The position numbers were made by a program, and so were the translations under genes. 53,843 bases of DNA from Sedimenticola thiotaurini (GTDB lineage Bacteria > Pseudomonadota > Gammaproteobacteria > Chromatiales > Chromatiaceae), in contig DRKP01000054.1 of the NCBI GenBank assembly GCA_011051715.1, forward strand, positions 1 to 53,843. Direction: 5' to 3'. This document shows positions 25,947-35,251 of this stretch, one piece after another. The notes beneath the pieces were generated by a model. That model saw only the letters and a list, made by a program, of their open reading frames with translations. It was not told the origin of the DNA and searched no databases. Within the stretch, counting starts at the first letter, position 1. Every line of letters starts with the position of its first letter.

Positions 25947-28628
25947 TCAAAGCCACCGCTCCACGATCCGCAGTCCCGGATCGTCCGACGACGGCCGCAC
26001 CGAGAAGCCGAGGCTGCGCATCAGCGACAGCATGCGCTGGTTGTCCGCCAGCACCTCGCCCTCGATCACCCGGATTCCGTGGCTGCGTGCCGCCTCCATC
26101 AGCGCCTCCATCAGCTGGGAGCCGATCCCCATGCGCCGGCGCCTGTCCGACACCGCGAGGGCGAACTCGCAGGAGCGCCCATCCGGGTTCACCGTGTAAC
26201 GGGCCACCCCCAGCTGCACCCGCCGGCCGTTCTCCACGATTACAGCGATCAGCGCCATCTCCCGGCTGTAGTCGAGCTGGGTGAAGCGCACCAGCATCTC
26301 CGGGGTCAGTTCGTCGATGGTCTGCATGAAGCGGTAGTACTTGGCCTCCGGCGACAGGTTGCGCACGAACTCCTGTTCGATGTCGGCGTCCTCGGGGCGG
26401 ATCGGACGGATGGTCATGGGGGTGCCGTCGGGCAGGTGACCGCGTCGGATCAGATGGGCCGGGTAGGGGTGGATCGCCATGTGGGAGTAGGGGGTCGGCG
26501 ATGTCGGCGGACGCCGTACCAGCACCCGGGCATCCACCGCCACCACGCCCCGGTCGTCGGCGAACAGGGGATTGATGTCCAGCTCCCGGATATGGGGCAG
26601 CTCACACACCATCTCCGATACCCGCAGCAGGGTCTCCTCCACCGCCTCCCGCTGCACCGCCGGCATGTTTCGGAACTCGCCCAGCAGCTGGGAGACCCGG
26701 GTCTTCTCGATCAGGCGCCGTGCCAGCAGCCGGTTCAGGGGCGGCAGGGCGACGGCGCTGTCGCGCAGGATCTCGGCGATGGTGCCACCGGCGCCGAAAG
26801 CGATCACCGGACCGAACACCGGGTCCCGCTTCACCCCCACCATCAGCTCCCGGGAGATGGCGGAACCGGCCATCGGCTCCACCGTGACGCCGCGGATCTC
26901 GGCATCGGGCACCGCTGCCTGCGCCTCCTCCACCAGGGTCTTGAAGGTGGTACGGACATCGGGGGCGTTGAGGATGTTGATCCGCACCCCGCCCACATCC
27001 GACTTGTGGGATATCTGCGGTGAACTGATCTTCATCGCCACCGGAAATCCCACCGACTCCGCCGCCACCAGCGCCTCGGTTGCGCTATGGGCCTCCAGGG
27101 TCGGGGTGCAGCGGATGTGGAAGGCACTGAGCAGGGCCTTCGATTCGGTGTCCGACAGCATCTCGCGGCCCTCAGCCAGGGCCGCCTCGATGATCATGCG
27201 TGCGCCCTCGATATCCGGGTCGCGGGAGTCGGACAGGGGGCCGGGCGTCTGCAGCAGCAGCCGCTGGTTGCAGTGGTAGCGCGCCAGGTAGGAGAACGCC
27301 TCCACCGCCCGTTCCGGGGTGATGAAGCTGGGTATCCGCTGACTGGATAGGTGTTCCCGTGCCTCCCGCACCTGGGTCTCTCCCATCCAGCAGGTGACCA
27401 CCGGCTTGGTCCTCTGGCTGCGCGAGGCGGTCGCCACCGCCCGGGCCGCATCCAGCGGACGGGTCATGGACTGGGGCGTCAGCAGGGCCAGCACGCCGTC
27501 CACGTTCGGGTCCTTCAGGCACAGCTCCACCGCCTCGCCGTAGCGTTCCGGGGGCGAATCCCCCAGCAGGTCGATCGGGTTGCCGTGGGACCAGTAGGGC
27601 GGCAGCAGCCGGTCCAGGGCGGTGGTGGTGACAGGATCCAGGGTGGCGATCTCCACCCCCAGGTCCTCGGCCCGGTCGGTGGCCAGCACCCCCGGGCCGC
27701 CACCGTTGGTGACGATGGCCAGCCGGTTGCCGCGCACCCGCTTGCTGCTGGAGAGGATCTCGGCGGCGGCGAACAGCTGGCCGAAGGCCATCGCCCGCAC
27801 CACGCCGGCCCGCTCCAGGGCGGCATCGAACACCTCGTCCGAACCGATCAGGGCGCCGGTGTGGGTGCTGGCGGCCTCGGAACCGCGGCTGTGGCGCCCA
27901 ACCTTGAGCACGATCACCGGCTTGGCCCGGGCCGCTGCTCGCAGGCCGCTCATGAATGAACGGGCGTCGTGGATGCCCTCGATGTAGAGCAGGATGGCGT
28001 CGGTGCGGGAGTCCACAGCCAGGTAGTCGAGCACGTCACCGAAGTCGATGTCCGCCGCGTTGCCGAGAGACACCACGGTGGAGAAACCCATCTGATGGGG
28101 CTGGGCCCAGTCCAGGATGGCGGTGCAGAGGGCGCCGGACTGGGACACCAGGGCGAGACGCCCTTCCGGCGCCGGTGTGTCCAGGAAGGTGGCGTCCAGG
28201 CCGATTCCGGGGCGCATCAGGCCGAGGCAGTTGGGGCCCATCAGGCGGATCCCGTAGTGGCGCGCGGTATCGATCAGCGACTGCTCCAGCCGGCCGCCGT
28301 TGTCGCCGATCTCGCGGAAACCGGCGGTGAGCACGATCGCCGCCGCCACCCCCTTCTCCCCGCACTGGCGGATGATCTCCACCACCCGGTCCGCCGGTGC
28401 CGCCACCACGGCCAGATCGACGGGACCGTCCACCTCCGCCAGGCTGGCATGGCAGCGGTATCCCTGCACCTTCTTGTGTTTCGGGTTGATCGGATAGAGA
28501 TCGCCACCGAAACCGGCCTTGACCAGGTTGCGGAACACCCGGGTGCCGACACCGTCGGCCTTGTCGCTGGCGCCGAACACGGCGATGCTCTTCGGGGAGA
28601 AGAGTGGTTCCAGTTGATGCGGACCCAT
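25947..28628 (-). CDS. pat: Pat-type protein lysine acetyltransferase (NDP-forming acyl-CoA synthetase-like plus GNAT)
   Basis: 893 residues in the order CoA-binding Rossmann domain (IAVFGASDKADGVGTRVFRN), succinyl-CoA-ligase-like domains (LMGPNCLGLM, ALVSQSGALCTAILDW, NGGGPGVLATDRAEDLG), ATP-grasp domain (about 490-700, PVAMKISSPQISHKSDVGGV) and a C-terminal GNAT domain (about 735-893, DRRRRMGIGSQLMEAL). This layout is that of YfiQ/PatZ/Pka, which acetylates lysines of proteins such as acetyl-CoA synthetase. It is divergent from a deacetylase-like gene. Transcript ends near a CTCACTC-type repeat. Confidence 0.9.
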   Translation of the reverse strand: MGPHQLEPLFSPKSIAVFGASDKADGVGTRVFRNLVKAGFGGDLYPINPKHKKVQGYRCHASLAEVDGPVDLAVVAAPADRVVEIIRQCGEKGVAAAIVLTAGFREIGDNGGRLEQSLIDTARHYGIRLMGPNCLGLMRPGIGLDATFLDTPAPEGRLALVSQSGALCTAILDWAQPHQMGFSTVVSLGNAADIDFGDVLDYLAVDSRTDAILLYIEGIHDARSFMSGLRAAARAKPVIVLKVGRHSRGSEAASTHTGALIGSDEVFDAALERAGVVRAMAFGQLFAAAEILSSSKRVRGNRLAIVTNGGGPGVLATDRAEDLGVEIATLDPVTTTALDRLLPPYWSHGNPIDLLGDSPPERYGEAVELCLKDPNVDGVLALLTPQSMTRPLDAARAVATASRSQRTKPVVTCWMGETQVREAREHLSSQRIPSFITPERAVEAFSYLARYHCNQRLLLQTPGPLSDSRDPDIEGARMIIEAALAEGREMLSDTESKALLSAFHIRCTPTLEAHSATEALVAAESVGFPVAMKISSPQISHKSDVGGVRINILNAPDVRTTFKTLVEEAQAAVPDAEIRGVTVEPMAGSAISRELMVGVKRDPVFGPVIAFGAGGTIAEILRDSAVALPPLNRLLARRLIEKTRVSQLLGEFRNMPAVQREAVEETLLRVSEMVCELPHIRELDINPLFADDRGVVAVDARVLVRRPPTSPTPYSHMAIHPYPAHLIRRGHLPDGTPMTIRPIRPEDADIEQEFVRNLSPEAKYYRFMQTIDELTPEMLVRFTQLDYSREMALIAVIVENGRRVQLGVARYTVNPDGRSCEFALAVSDRRRRMGIGSQLMEALMEAARSHGIRVIEGEVLADNQRMLSLMRSLGFSVRPSSDDPGLRIVERWL

Positions 28629-28830
28629 GCGGGTTGCCTCGCTGTGATGTGGTGACCGGTTGCCCGGTTGGGGTTAAGATGGGAACGAATCCGGCGGACC
28701 ACGACCGATGGCACGGATGCGGGTTGCGTGGGGCGGGGTCCTTGCCGGGGGCGTGCCGACCCATGGTCATCGGTGGCCGGTCGCTGTGCCCATTCTACCC
28801 GTAATCGTCCGTGACGTCCGGAGCCGAGCC

Positions 28831-29757
28831 GTGCCCATCGCCTATCTCTCCCATCCAGACTGCCTGCTGCACGATGTCGGCGCCGAGCATCCGGAGCGGC
28901 CGGCCCGCCTCAACGCCATCAACGACCAGCTGATCCGCTCCGGCATGGAGTTCGTACTGCAGCAGTACGAGGCCCCGCCGGTGCAGCGGGAGCACCTGGA
29001 CCGGGTGCACGACCCGGACTATGTCACCGGCCTGTTCGCCGAGGCCCCCTATGACGGGCTGCTGAGGCTGGACAGCGATACCTTCATGATGCCGAAGACC
29101 CTGGACGCCGCCCTGCGCGCGGCGGGAGCGGTGGTGAAGGCGGTGGACCTGCTGATGGCGGGGCAGGCGCGCGCCGCCTTCTGCGCCGTGCGTCCACCGG
29201 GTCACCATGCCGAGCGCCACCGGGCCATGGGATTCTGCTATTTCAACAACGTGGCGGTGGGGGCGGCCTATGCGCTCGACGTCCACGGCCTCGACCGGGT
29301 TGCCATCGTCGATTTCGACGTGCACCACGGCAATGGCACCGAGGACATCTTCCGGGACGATCCGCGGGTACTGTTCTGCTCCAGCTTCCAGCACCCGTTC
29401 TACCCCTTCACCGGGCACGAGACCGGGACCGACCACATCATCAACGTGCCGCTGGCGGCAGGCGCCGGGGGCGGGGAGTTCCGGCGCCAGGCGGAGGCCC
29501 GGTGGCTGCCGGCGCTGGCGGCGTTCCAGCCCCAGCTGCTGCTGGTCTCGGCCGGGTTCGATGCCCATGTGGAGGACGAGATGGGGCAGCTGCGGCTGCG
29601 CGAGGAGGACTACGCCTGGATCACCGGGCGGCTGAAGGCGATCGCCGACGACAGCGCCGGCGGGCGCATCGTCTCCTGCCTCGAGGGGGGCTACGCGCTG
29701 GACGCCCTGGGGCGCAGCGTCGCCGCCCACATCGACGCCCTCCTCGGGCACGCCTGA
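28831..29757 (+). CDS. Histone deacetylase-like amidohydrolase
   Basis: 308 residues of the class II-like histone-deacetylase/AcuC/acetylpolyamine amidohydrolase superfamily. Zinc and catalytic residues are all visible: RPPGHHAERHRAMGFCYFNN (His pair), DFDVHHGNGTED (Asp and His ligands), SAGFDAH (Asp ligand) and EGGYAL. No signal peptide. The start is GTG at 28831 (MPIAYLSHPDC) with CCGGAG upstream; the family N-terminus begins there. Divergently paired with pat, suggesting opposing roles in protein acetylation, though a small acetylated amine is also a possible substrate. Confidence 0.9.
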   Translation: MPIAYLSHPDCLLHDVGAEHPERPARLNAINDQLIRSGMEFVLQQYEAPPVQREHLDRVHDPDYVTGLFAEAPYDGLLRLDSDTFMMPKTLDAALRAAGAVVKAVDLLMAGQARAAFCAVRPPGHHAERHRAMGFCYFNNVAVGAAYALDVHGLDRVAIVDFDVHHGNGTEDIFRDDPRVLFCSSFQHPFYPFTGHETGTDHIINVPLAAGAGGGEFRRQAEARWLPALAAFQPQLLLVSAGFDAHVEDEMGQLRLREEDYAWITGRLKAIADDSAGGRIVSCLEGGYALDALGRSVAAHIDALLGHA

Positions 29758-29835
29758 CCAACGATCACCACGCCCCCACACCACCGCGTAGGAACGGAGC
29801 CCCGCTGCGAACCGGGTGGGCCGGTGGCATTTTTC

Positions 29836-29860
29836 TTCGCGCCGGGGGCGGCGCTCCTGC
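29836..29860. repeat. REP-like GCGCCGGGGGCG repeat, single arm
   Basis: TTCGCGCCGGGGGCGGCGCT followed by CCTGC, same unit as 19906-19930. The flanks (29787-29815, 29888-29908) carry degenerate relatives with GAACGGAGCCCC. Confidence 0.65.
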
Positions 29861-29910
29861 CGGGTTGTTCCGGCCGAACGGGCGGGAACGGAGCCCCCGC
29901 CGCGAATCCC

Positions 29911-31188
29911 TCAACCGCGGTCCACCAGCGCCAGCGACAACTCCGGCCAGTAGGTGATGATCAGTACCGCCGCCAGCAGGATCAGGAACCAGGGCAGGGT
30001 GGCGCGATAGAGCTGCATCACCGGCTTGTCGAAGCGGTAGCTGGCGATGAACAGGTTCATCCCCACCGGCGGGGTGAAATAGCCGATCTGCATGTTGGCC
30101 AGGAAGATGATCCCCAGATGTACCGGATCGATGCCGTAGCCGGTCGCCACCGGCAACAGCAGCGGTACCATCAGCACCAGGGCGGAGAAGATGTCCAGCA
30201 TGGTCCCCAGGACCAGCAGGAACAGATTCAACAGCATCAGGAAGGTGAGCCGGTCGGAGACCAGCCCCCGGATCCAGTCGAACAGCCGCGACGGCACCTC
30301 GGCGTCGATCAGGTAATTGGTGGAGGCGAGCGACACCCCGAGGATGATCAGGATACCGCCCACCAGCACCATCGCCTCCCGCATCACCCGGGGCAGTTGC
30401 CGCAGGGGGATCTCGCGCAGGATACCCACCTCCACGACCAGCACGTACAGGGCGGTGACCGCCGCCGCCTCGGAGATGGCGAAGTAACCGCTGTAGATTC
30501 CCCCCAGCACCACCAGCGGCAGGGGGATCTCCCACACCGATTCGCGCAGCGCCGCCAGCGCCTCGTCGCCGGAGAAGGGGGCCAGTGGCAGACCGCGGCT
30601 GGACCAGAGGCTCCAGCCGCTGAGCAGCAGCAGCATCAGCAGCCCCGGCAGGATCCCGGCCAGGAACATGGCGTCCACGGTGATGCCGCCGCCGATGCCG
30701 AGCTGCTGGGCGATCACCGCGTACAGGATCAGCGGCAGTGCCGGGGCGAACAGCAGTCCGAGACTGCCCGAGGTGGTGACCAGGCCGAGGCTGAAGTTCT
30801 CCTGGTAGCCGGCCCGGGTCAGCGCCGGATAGAGCAGCGCCCCGAGGGCCACGATGGTGACGCCGGAGGCACCGGTGAAGGCGGTGAACAGGGCGCAGGC
30901 CACCAGCGACACCAGGGCCAGGCCGCCGGGCATCCAGCCGAGCAGGGCACGGGTGAGGCGCACCAGCCGCCGCGGCGCGCCGCTCTCGCTCAGCAGGTAA
31001 CCGGCGAAGGTGAACAGGGGGATGGCCAGCAGCACCGGCATCTCGGCGATACGGTAGAACTCGATCGCCACCACCGACAGGTCGATCTCCGAGCGCTGGA
31101 AGCCGAGCATGGCGCTGGCGGCGATGATGCTGAACAGGGGGGCGCCGAGCAGTGCCAGCAGTACCAGGGCCAGGCCGGTGAGAATCAT
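29911..31188 (-). CDS. TRAP transporter large permease (DctM type)
   Basis: 425 residues with about 12 membrane helices. Family marks: FTGASGVTIVALGALLYP, TSGSLGLLFAPALPLILY, GYFTPPVGMNLFIAS. It drives sodium- or proton-coupled uptake of a solute handed over by the periplasmic binding protein. The ATG at 31188 shares one base with the stop of the small permease (TGATG), so translation is coupled. Last gene of the transporter operon. Confidence 0.93.
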   Translation of the reverse strand: MILTGLALVLLALLGAPLFSIIAASAMLGFQRSEIDLSVVAIEFYRIAEMPVLLAIPLFTFAGYLLSESGAPRRLVRLTRALLGWMPGGLALVSLVACALFTAFTGASGVTIVALGALLYPALTRAGYQENFSLGLVTTSGSLGLLFAPALPLILYAVIAQQLGIGGGITVDAMFLAGILPGLLMLLLLSGWSLWSSRGLPLAPFSGDEALAALRESVWEIPLPLVVLGGIYSGYFAISEAAAVTALYVLVVEVGILREIPLRQLPRVMREAMVLVGGILIILGVSLASTNYLIDAEVPSRLFDWIRGLVSDRLTFLMLLNLFLLVLGTMLDIFSALVLMVPLLLPVATGYGIDPVHLGIIFLANMQIGYFTPPVGMNLFIASYRFDKPVMQLYRATLPWFLILLAAVLIITYWPELSLALVDRG

Positions 31189-31682
31189 CACGGGAGCGGC
31201 TCCGCCCGGGCCGGCCGGCCGAGCAGGGTGGCAGTGAGGAATCGCAGCGCCATCACGGTGAAGCCGAGCGGCATGATCGCCTCGCAGGCCCAGGCCGGCA
31301 CCTGGCCGAACAGGACGCCGCCGTCCTCCCACTCGAACACCACGAAGCGGCCGCTGTGCCAGGCCAGCAGGCCGGTCACCGACGCGGCGAACAGGTCGGT
31401 GAGGCGCCGGCTCCAGTCCCGCAGCCGTTCCGGCAGATAGCGGGAGAGCAGATCGATGCGGATGTGGTTGCCCTCGCGGGTGGCGGCCATGGCACCGAGC
31501 AGGGTCACCCACAGTACCAGCACCCGCAGGGTCGGGTCCCCCCAGGAGATGCCGCTGTCCCACAGGTTGCGCAGCAGGATCTGGGTGCAGGCGAGCAGGA
31601 TCATGGCCGCCAGGGCGGTCACCAGCAACCCGTCCTCGATCCGGAGCAGGGCGCTGTGGAGACGGCTCAGGAGCGGGCGCAT
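31188..31682 (-). CDS. TRAP transporter small permease (DctQ type)
   Basis: 164 residues with four helices and the DctQ pattern (ILLRNLWDSGISWGDPTLRV, REGNHIRIDLL). It pairs with the large permease in the inner membrane. It lies 19 bases after the binding-protein gene. Confidence 0.92.
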   Translation of the reverse strand: MRPLLSRLHSALLRIEDGLLVTALAAMILLACTQILLRNLWDSGISWGDPTLRVLVLWVTLLGAMAATREGNHIRIDLLSRYLPERLRDWSRRLTDLFAASVTGLLAWHSGRFVVFEWEDGGVLFGQVPAWACEAIMPLGFTVMALRFLTATLLGRPARAEPLP

Positions 31683-31701
31683 GGTCTGGACGGGCGGTGG
31701 A

Positions 31702-32697
31702 TCAGCGCCGGCGGTACTGCTCGAGCAGTTGTTCGATCCGGTGGTAGAGGTCGGGGGAGAAGGAGCGCTGTTGCAGCATTCGCCCGGTGGAGCGGCGGAC
31801 GATGCGCTTCCACTCCTCCAGCTCCTTCCGGTTGGGGGCGACGAAGCGCACCCCCTGGTTCTTCAGTGCCTGGCGGGCAGCGCGGTTGTCACGCCGGGTC
31901 TGGGCACTGATCTCGGCCACGGTGCGGCTCATCACCTCCTCCAGCACCTGGCGGTCGGCAGACGAAAGCCTCTTCAGGGCGCGCTCGCGCAGCACCAGGG
32001 CACCGTACATGTAGAGCACCGGGGTGTCGGTCAGATACTTGACCCGGGTATGCCACTGCAGCGCGATGGCCGCCACCGGCGAGGCGCCGACGGTGTCGAT
32101 CAGGCCGGTCTGAAGACCGGTCAGGACATCGGTGAGGGGCAGGGGAATGGGGGAGATCCCCAGGGCACGAAAGGCGGTCTGGCTGATCGGATCTCCCTCC
32201 GGGGCCCAGACCTTGTGCTGCTTCAGGCTGCTGACGCTGGTGATCGGGGTCTGGCTCATCAGGTAGACGAAACCGCCCTCGCTCAGGCCGAAGGCGACGT
32301 ACCCCTTCTTTTCCAGGCCGTCGATGATGGCCTGATCCATCCGTTTGCGCACATAGTCCACCTCGTCCAGGGAGCGGAACAGGAATGGCAGGCTGTAGAT
32401 CTGGAAGTCGGGATAGAGCACCGACAGCTCGCCGGCGGTGAGGGCGCCGCCGGCGAGCTGGCCGACACGGATCTTGCGCAGCACGCTCTTGTCGTTGCCC
32501 ATCACCCCGCCGGGATAGAAACGCAGCCTGACCCGGCCGTCGGTGCGCTGCCCGATCTCCGCGCCGGCGGCGCGCATCGCCTTCATCCAGCTGGTGCCGT
32601 CCGGTACCAGGGTGGCGATCTTCAGGGTGACGGCCTGGGCGGGAACCGCCGCCAGCAGGCCGCACAGCAACAGGGTCCGCAACAGGGTGTGCAGCAT
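31702..32697 (-). CDS. TRAP transporter periplasmic solute-binding protein (DctP/TatP type)
   Basis: 331 residues with signal peptide (1-22, ending AVPAQA). Mature start VTLKIATLVPDGTSWMKAM, then RLRFYPGGVMGNDKSVLRKI and GLQTGLIDTVGASP. The usual DctP selectivity arginine that binds carboxylates sits in a KVWAPEGDP-type segment here rather than the common KxR pattern, so the ligand may not be a C4-dicarboxylate. The ATG overlaps the TatT stop by one base. The neighbouring TatT marks this as a TPAT-type system. Confidence 0.9.
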   Translation of the reverse strand: MLHTLLRTLLLCGLLAAVPAQAVTLKIATLVPDGTSWMKAMRAAGAEIGQRTDGRVRLRFYPGGVMGNDKSVLRKIRVGQLAGGALTAGELSVLYPDFQIYSLPFLFRSLDEVDYVRKRMDQAIIDGLEKKGYVAFGLSEGGFVYLMSQTPITSVSSLKQHKVWAPEGDPISQTAFRALGISPIPLPLTDVLTGLQTGLIDTVGASPVAAIALQWHTRVKYLTDTPVLYMYGALVLRERALKRLSSADRQVLEEVMSRTVAEISAQTRRDNRAARQALKNQGVRFVAPNRKELEEWKRIVRRSTGRMLQQRSFSPDLYHRIEQLLEQYRRR

Positions 32698-33554
32698 CAG
32701 AAATACTCCTCGTCCAGCAGGCGGCGCGCCTGCTCCCTGGCCAGGACGTTGCTCAGGGTGAGCCCCGGCTCTTCCGGTGAGGCGGCCAGTACCTCGTTGA
32801 GCAGGCGGTCGTGCAGGGTGCGGTCGAACACCAGGCGGGCGTAGCGCCTGGCGTATTCCACCTTGGCCATCAGGTCGCGGCCGCCGGAATAGCGGATGGC
32901 GAGCTCGAAATGGTGCCGTCCCAGCTCCGGTTTGCCACCGAGGGCCGGGGGCAGCTGGGTCCGCAGCACGCCCAGATAGAGCTGGGCCCGGCCGCGGTCG
33001 TAGTCCGGCTCCAGGTCAACCACCCGCTGCAGCATGGCCTCCACCCGCGGCAGCTGGGCCAGGGCGTTCCAGTCGTCACTGCGTACCTGGATCCAGCCTG
33101 CCCAGCTCACCGCCATGCCGTAGAGCGATGGCAGCGTTCCGCTGGAAACCTGCTCCAGCAGTGGCTGGAAGCGGTCGAACGGGGCATCGAGCTGGCGGCA
33201 CAGGTCGGGCAGATCGATACAGAGGGCGCGGCGGGCCAGTTTCAGGGAGTGGCCGGTAAGGCGCCGGCCCCGCTCCGGGTCGGTCACCAGGGCGGTGGCA
33301 TAGGCACCGTAGAGCCTGGCACCGGCGCGCAGCAGGCGACCGTCGTCGGGGCTCTCCCCGATCAGGCTGTCGATCAGCAGCAGGTAGGCTGGGGTGCCGG
33401 CGCGAACCGTCTCCGGGTCGTCCTGGTCCAGCATGGCGCGGGACAGGTTGTCGGCCAGGCGGCCGGTGGCCAGGCTGGTGCAGCCGCTTGTCAGGGCGAC
33501 GGCGGCAAACAGCAGGAGCAGACGGATGGCAGCGGTCAAGGGAGGTTCCGGCAA
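32697..33554 (-). CDS. TRAP-associated TatT-family lipoprotein
   Basis: 285 residues. Lipobox L-T-S-G-C with Cys25; the rest is helical TPR-like repeats (GRRLTGHSLKLARRALCIDL, YLGVLRTQLPPALGGKPELG). The family is known as TatT, first described in Treponema, where a trimer with a pore associates with the TRAP binding protein; ligand candidates were hydrophobic. The start is a TTG at 33554; another TTG at 33539 would also give a good lipoprotein signal. One-base overlap with the binding-protein gene. Confidence 0.87.
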   Translation of the reverse strand: MPEPPLTAAIRLLLLFAAVALTSGCTSLATGRLADNLSRAMLDQDDPETVRAGTPAYLLLIDSLIGESPDDGRLLRAGARLYGAYATALVTDPERGRRLTGHSLKLARRALCIDLPDLCRQLDAPFDRFQPLLEQVSSGTLPSLYGMAVSWAGWIQVRSDDWNALAQLPRVEAMLQRVVDLEPDYDRGRAQLYLGVLRTQLPPALGGKPELGRHHFELAIRYSGGRDLMAKVEYARRYARLVFDRTLHDRLLNEVLAASPEEPGLTLSNVLAREQARRLLDEEYF

Positions 33555-33570
33555 GGCCCGGCGGCAGGCA

Positions 33571-33936
33571 TCAGCGATGTTTCTTGTTCACGTTCTCGAT
33601 GTGATCGATCCAGTTCCTGAACGCGGTCCCCAGGGAGGAACCACCGTGCCTGCGGCCGCGGAAGGTCTGGAAACATCCCCCTTCGCCCTCCCCCTCGAAA
33701 CGGGACGAGCCGATGCTCAGAAGAAGAATGATCAGAAACACGTCGGCGACGATGGCCAGCACCACCGCCGAGCCATGCAGGATCACGTTCCGGCCCATCC
33801 ATTCGAACAGGTCGTTCTGGTAGAAGATCCCGACCCAGATCGAGCCGAACAGCAGGGCCACCGCGAGCAGCGAGAACAGGTCCGCGATCCGTTCATGGTG
33901 GCGGGCGAACCCCTTGATGCGGGCACAAACGGTCAT
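33571..33936 (-). CDS. Small membrane protein of unknown function
   Basis: 121 residues, two hydrophobic helices (about 22-45 and 60-80), then a polar tail EGEGEGGCFQTFRGRRHGGS and a charged C-terminus. The ATG at 33936 is preceded by AAGGAGA. It sits between bolA (10 bases upstream) and tatT (16 bases downstream), so it is in the same transcript as the TRAP transporter. I do not recognise the family. Confidence 0.75.
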   Translation of the reverse strand: MTVCARIKGFARHHERIADLFSLLAVALLFGSIWVGIFYQNDLFEWMGRNVILHGSAVVLAIVADVFLIILLLSIGSSRFEGEGEGGCFQTFRGRRHGGSSLGTAFRNWIDHIENVNKKHR

Positions 33937-33946
33937 TGGTCTCTCC

Positions 33947-34261
33947 TTATTCTGCACCACCGCCAAGACATTCCGGGGTGTCGGCGACCCGCCCCCCCTT
34001 GCTGAACCACTCCTCCGGAGTCAGCGTATGCAGGGCCAGTGCATGGAGGCCGCTCTCGAATTGCGGTTTCAGCAGCTGGTTCACCAACCGGTGTCGCTGC
34101 ACCGGCGCCTTGCCAGCGAAATCCCGGCTGACCACCGTGACCTTGAAATGGGACTGGGCGTCCTTCGGCACGTTGTGCATGTGGGTCTCGTCCAGCACCT
34201 CCAGGTGCACCGGCGAGAGCTCCGTCCGCAGTGTCTGCTCGATGCTCTGTTTCACGCTCAT
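33947..34261 (-). CDS. bolA: BolA family protein
   Basis: 104 residues, full length for BolA: MSVKQSIEQTLRTELSPVHL, ETHMHNVPKDAQSHFKVTVV, and H-R-L-V-N in the C-terminal helix. BolA proteins bind monothiol glutaredoxin with a shared [2Fe-2S] cluster and also act in stress-related transcription. The ATG at 34261 is chosen from family length; an upstream extension looks noncoding. First gene of a run ending in the TRAP transporter. No glutaredoxin gene is in the window. Confidence 0.92.
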   Translation of the reverse strand: MSVKQSIEQTLRTELSPVHLEVLDETHMHNVPKDAQSHFKVTVVSRDFAGKAPVQRHRLVNQLLKPQFESGLHALALHTLTPEEWFSKGGRVADTPECLGGGAE

Positions 34262-34499
34262 GCGGGCTATCCTAACGTCTTCATGGCTGTGGACCAAACC
34301 TCTTCCCCGCAAGGCTGGGGGGGAGGCCGTTGGCGGCCGGGGCGCCGCTGCCGGATGAGGTCACCCGGGCCGGATTCGCCGCCGCGCGGCCTGGCAGCCG
34401 TGAAGGATACTCTCCCCTGCATGGTATACGGCGGCCGTTCCGGCGCCGGCTTGATAGGTATCGACCAAACGGAAGGAAGGGGCGGTTCGGGGCCGGGCC

Positions 34500-34838
34500 T
34501 CAGCGATCCATCTTCTCGGCACAGTGGACACAGTATTCGGAGGTGGGCATCACCGCCAGCCGTCCGGGTGGGATCGGTTCACCGCAGCCGCTGCAGATCC
34601 CGTACTCACCCGCCTCGATCCGGGCCAGCGCGCGGTTGATCTGGCTCAGCTCGCGACGCCCGGCCTCGCCCAGGGCGTCGAGCACCTCCTCGTTTTCCCG
34701 TTCGGTCGCCTGTTCCGAGAAGTCCGGGGGCAGGGGGCCGTCGCTGTGGCGCACTTCCGCGGTGATCTCCTGGATGCGCCGGTTGAGTTCGTCACGCCGT
34801 CGCAACAACTGCTGTTTGATCTCCTGGTAGTCGTCCAT
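34500..34838 (-). CDS. TraR/DksA family zinc-finger regulator
   Basis: 112 residues: N-terminal coiled coil (about 4-70) and a C4 zinc finger, C82-x2-C85 and C103-x2-C106 (CSGCGEPIPPG, EYCVHC). These proteins bind in the RNA-polymerase secondary channel and modulate transcription with ppGpp. At 112 residues it is shorter than E. coli DksA (151), so it is a short paralogue, not the main DksA. Downstream of fur and DUF1820 on the same strand. Confidence 0.88.
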   Translation of the reverse strand: MDDYQEIKQQLLRRRDELNRRIQEITAEVRHSDGPLPPDFSEQATERENEEVLDALGEAGRRELSQINRALARIEAGEYGICSGCGEPIPPGRLAVMPTSEYCVHCAEKMDR

Positions 34839-34906
34839 AGTCTCGGGTCTCCGATACTCCGTTTGCGACACTTCCCCGGTGGCCGCAGGCCCCGCGGAGG
34901 CCGGGA

Positions 34907-35227
34907 TCAGCCTTTCCTCGGCGGTGAAAAGGGTGAGGGGAACGGGGTGATCTTGGCATTTGGATCCAGGTCCAGGATCTTGCTGCTGCCGTGTTTCTCC
35001 ACTTCGTCGACACGGATCACGGCATGGACCGGAACCAGGGTGCGGCTGACGCCGCTGAACTCGTCCTTCAGGCGTTCTTCCGACGGGTCGATGAGCAGGC
35101 TGCCGGGCTCGCCGAAGATCAGTCCCTCGATCTCGACGAAGCCGTGGATCTCCGCCTGGCGCACCTGTTTCGCATACAGCTGGTAGATCTTGCCGTGGTT
35201 GACGAAGCTGATCCTGAAGATGCGCAT
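34907..35227 (-). CDS. DUF1820 family protein
   Basis: 106 residues, no signal peptide. I recognise the family from the N-terminus MRIFRISFVNHGKIYQLYAK and the GFVEIEGLIFGEPGSLLIDP stretch. Common in gammaproteobacteria with no known function; cytoplasmic. It lies 24 bases after fur and 68 before the dksA-like gene. Confidence 0.85.
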   Translation of the reverse strand: MRIFRISFVNHGKIYQLYAKQVRQAEIHGFVEIEGLIFGEPGSLLIDPSEERLKDEFSGVSRTLVPVHAVIRVDEVEKHGSSKILDLDPNAKITPFPSPFSPPRKG

Positions 35228-35251
35228 GTTGCGGGATCCGTGGCCGGCGGG

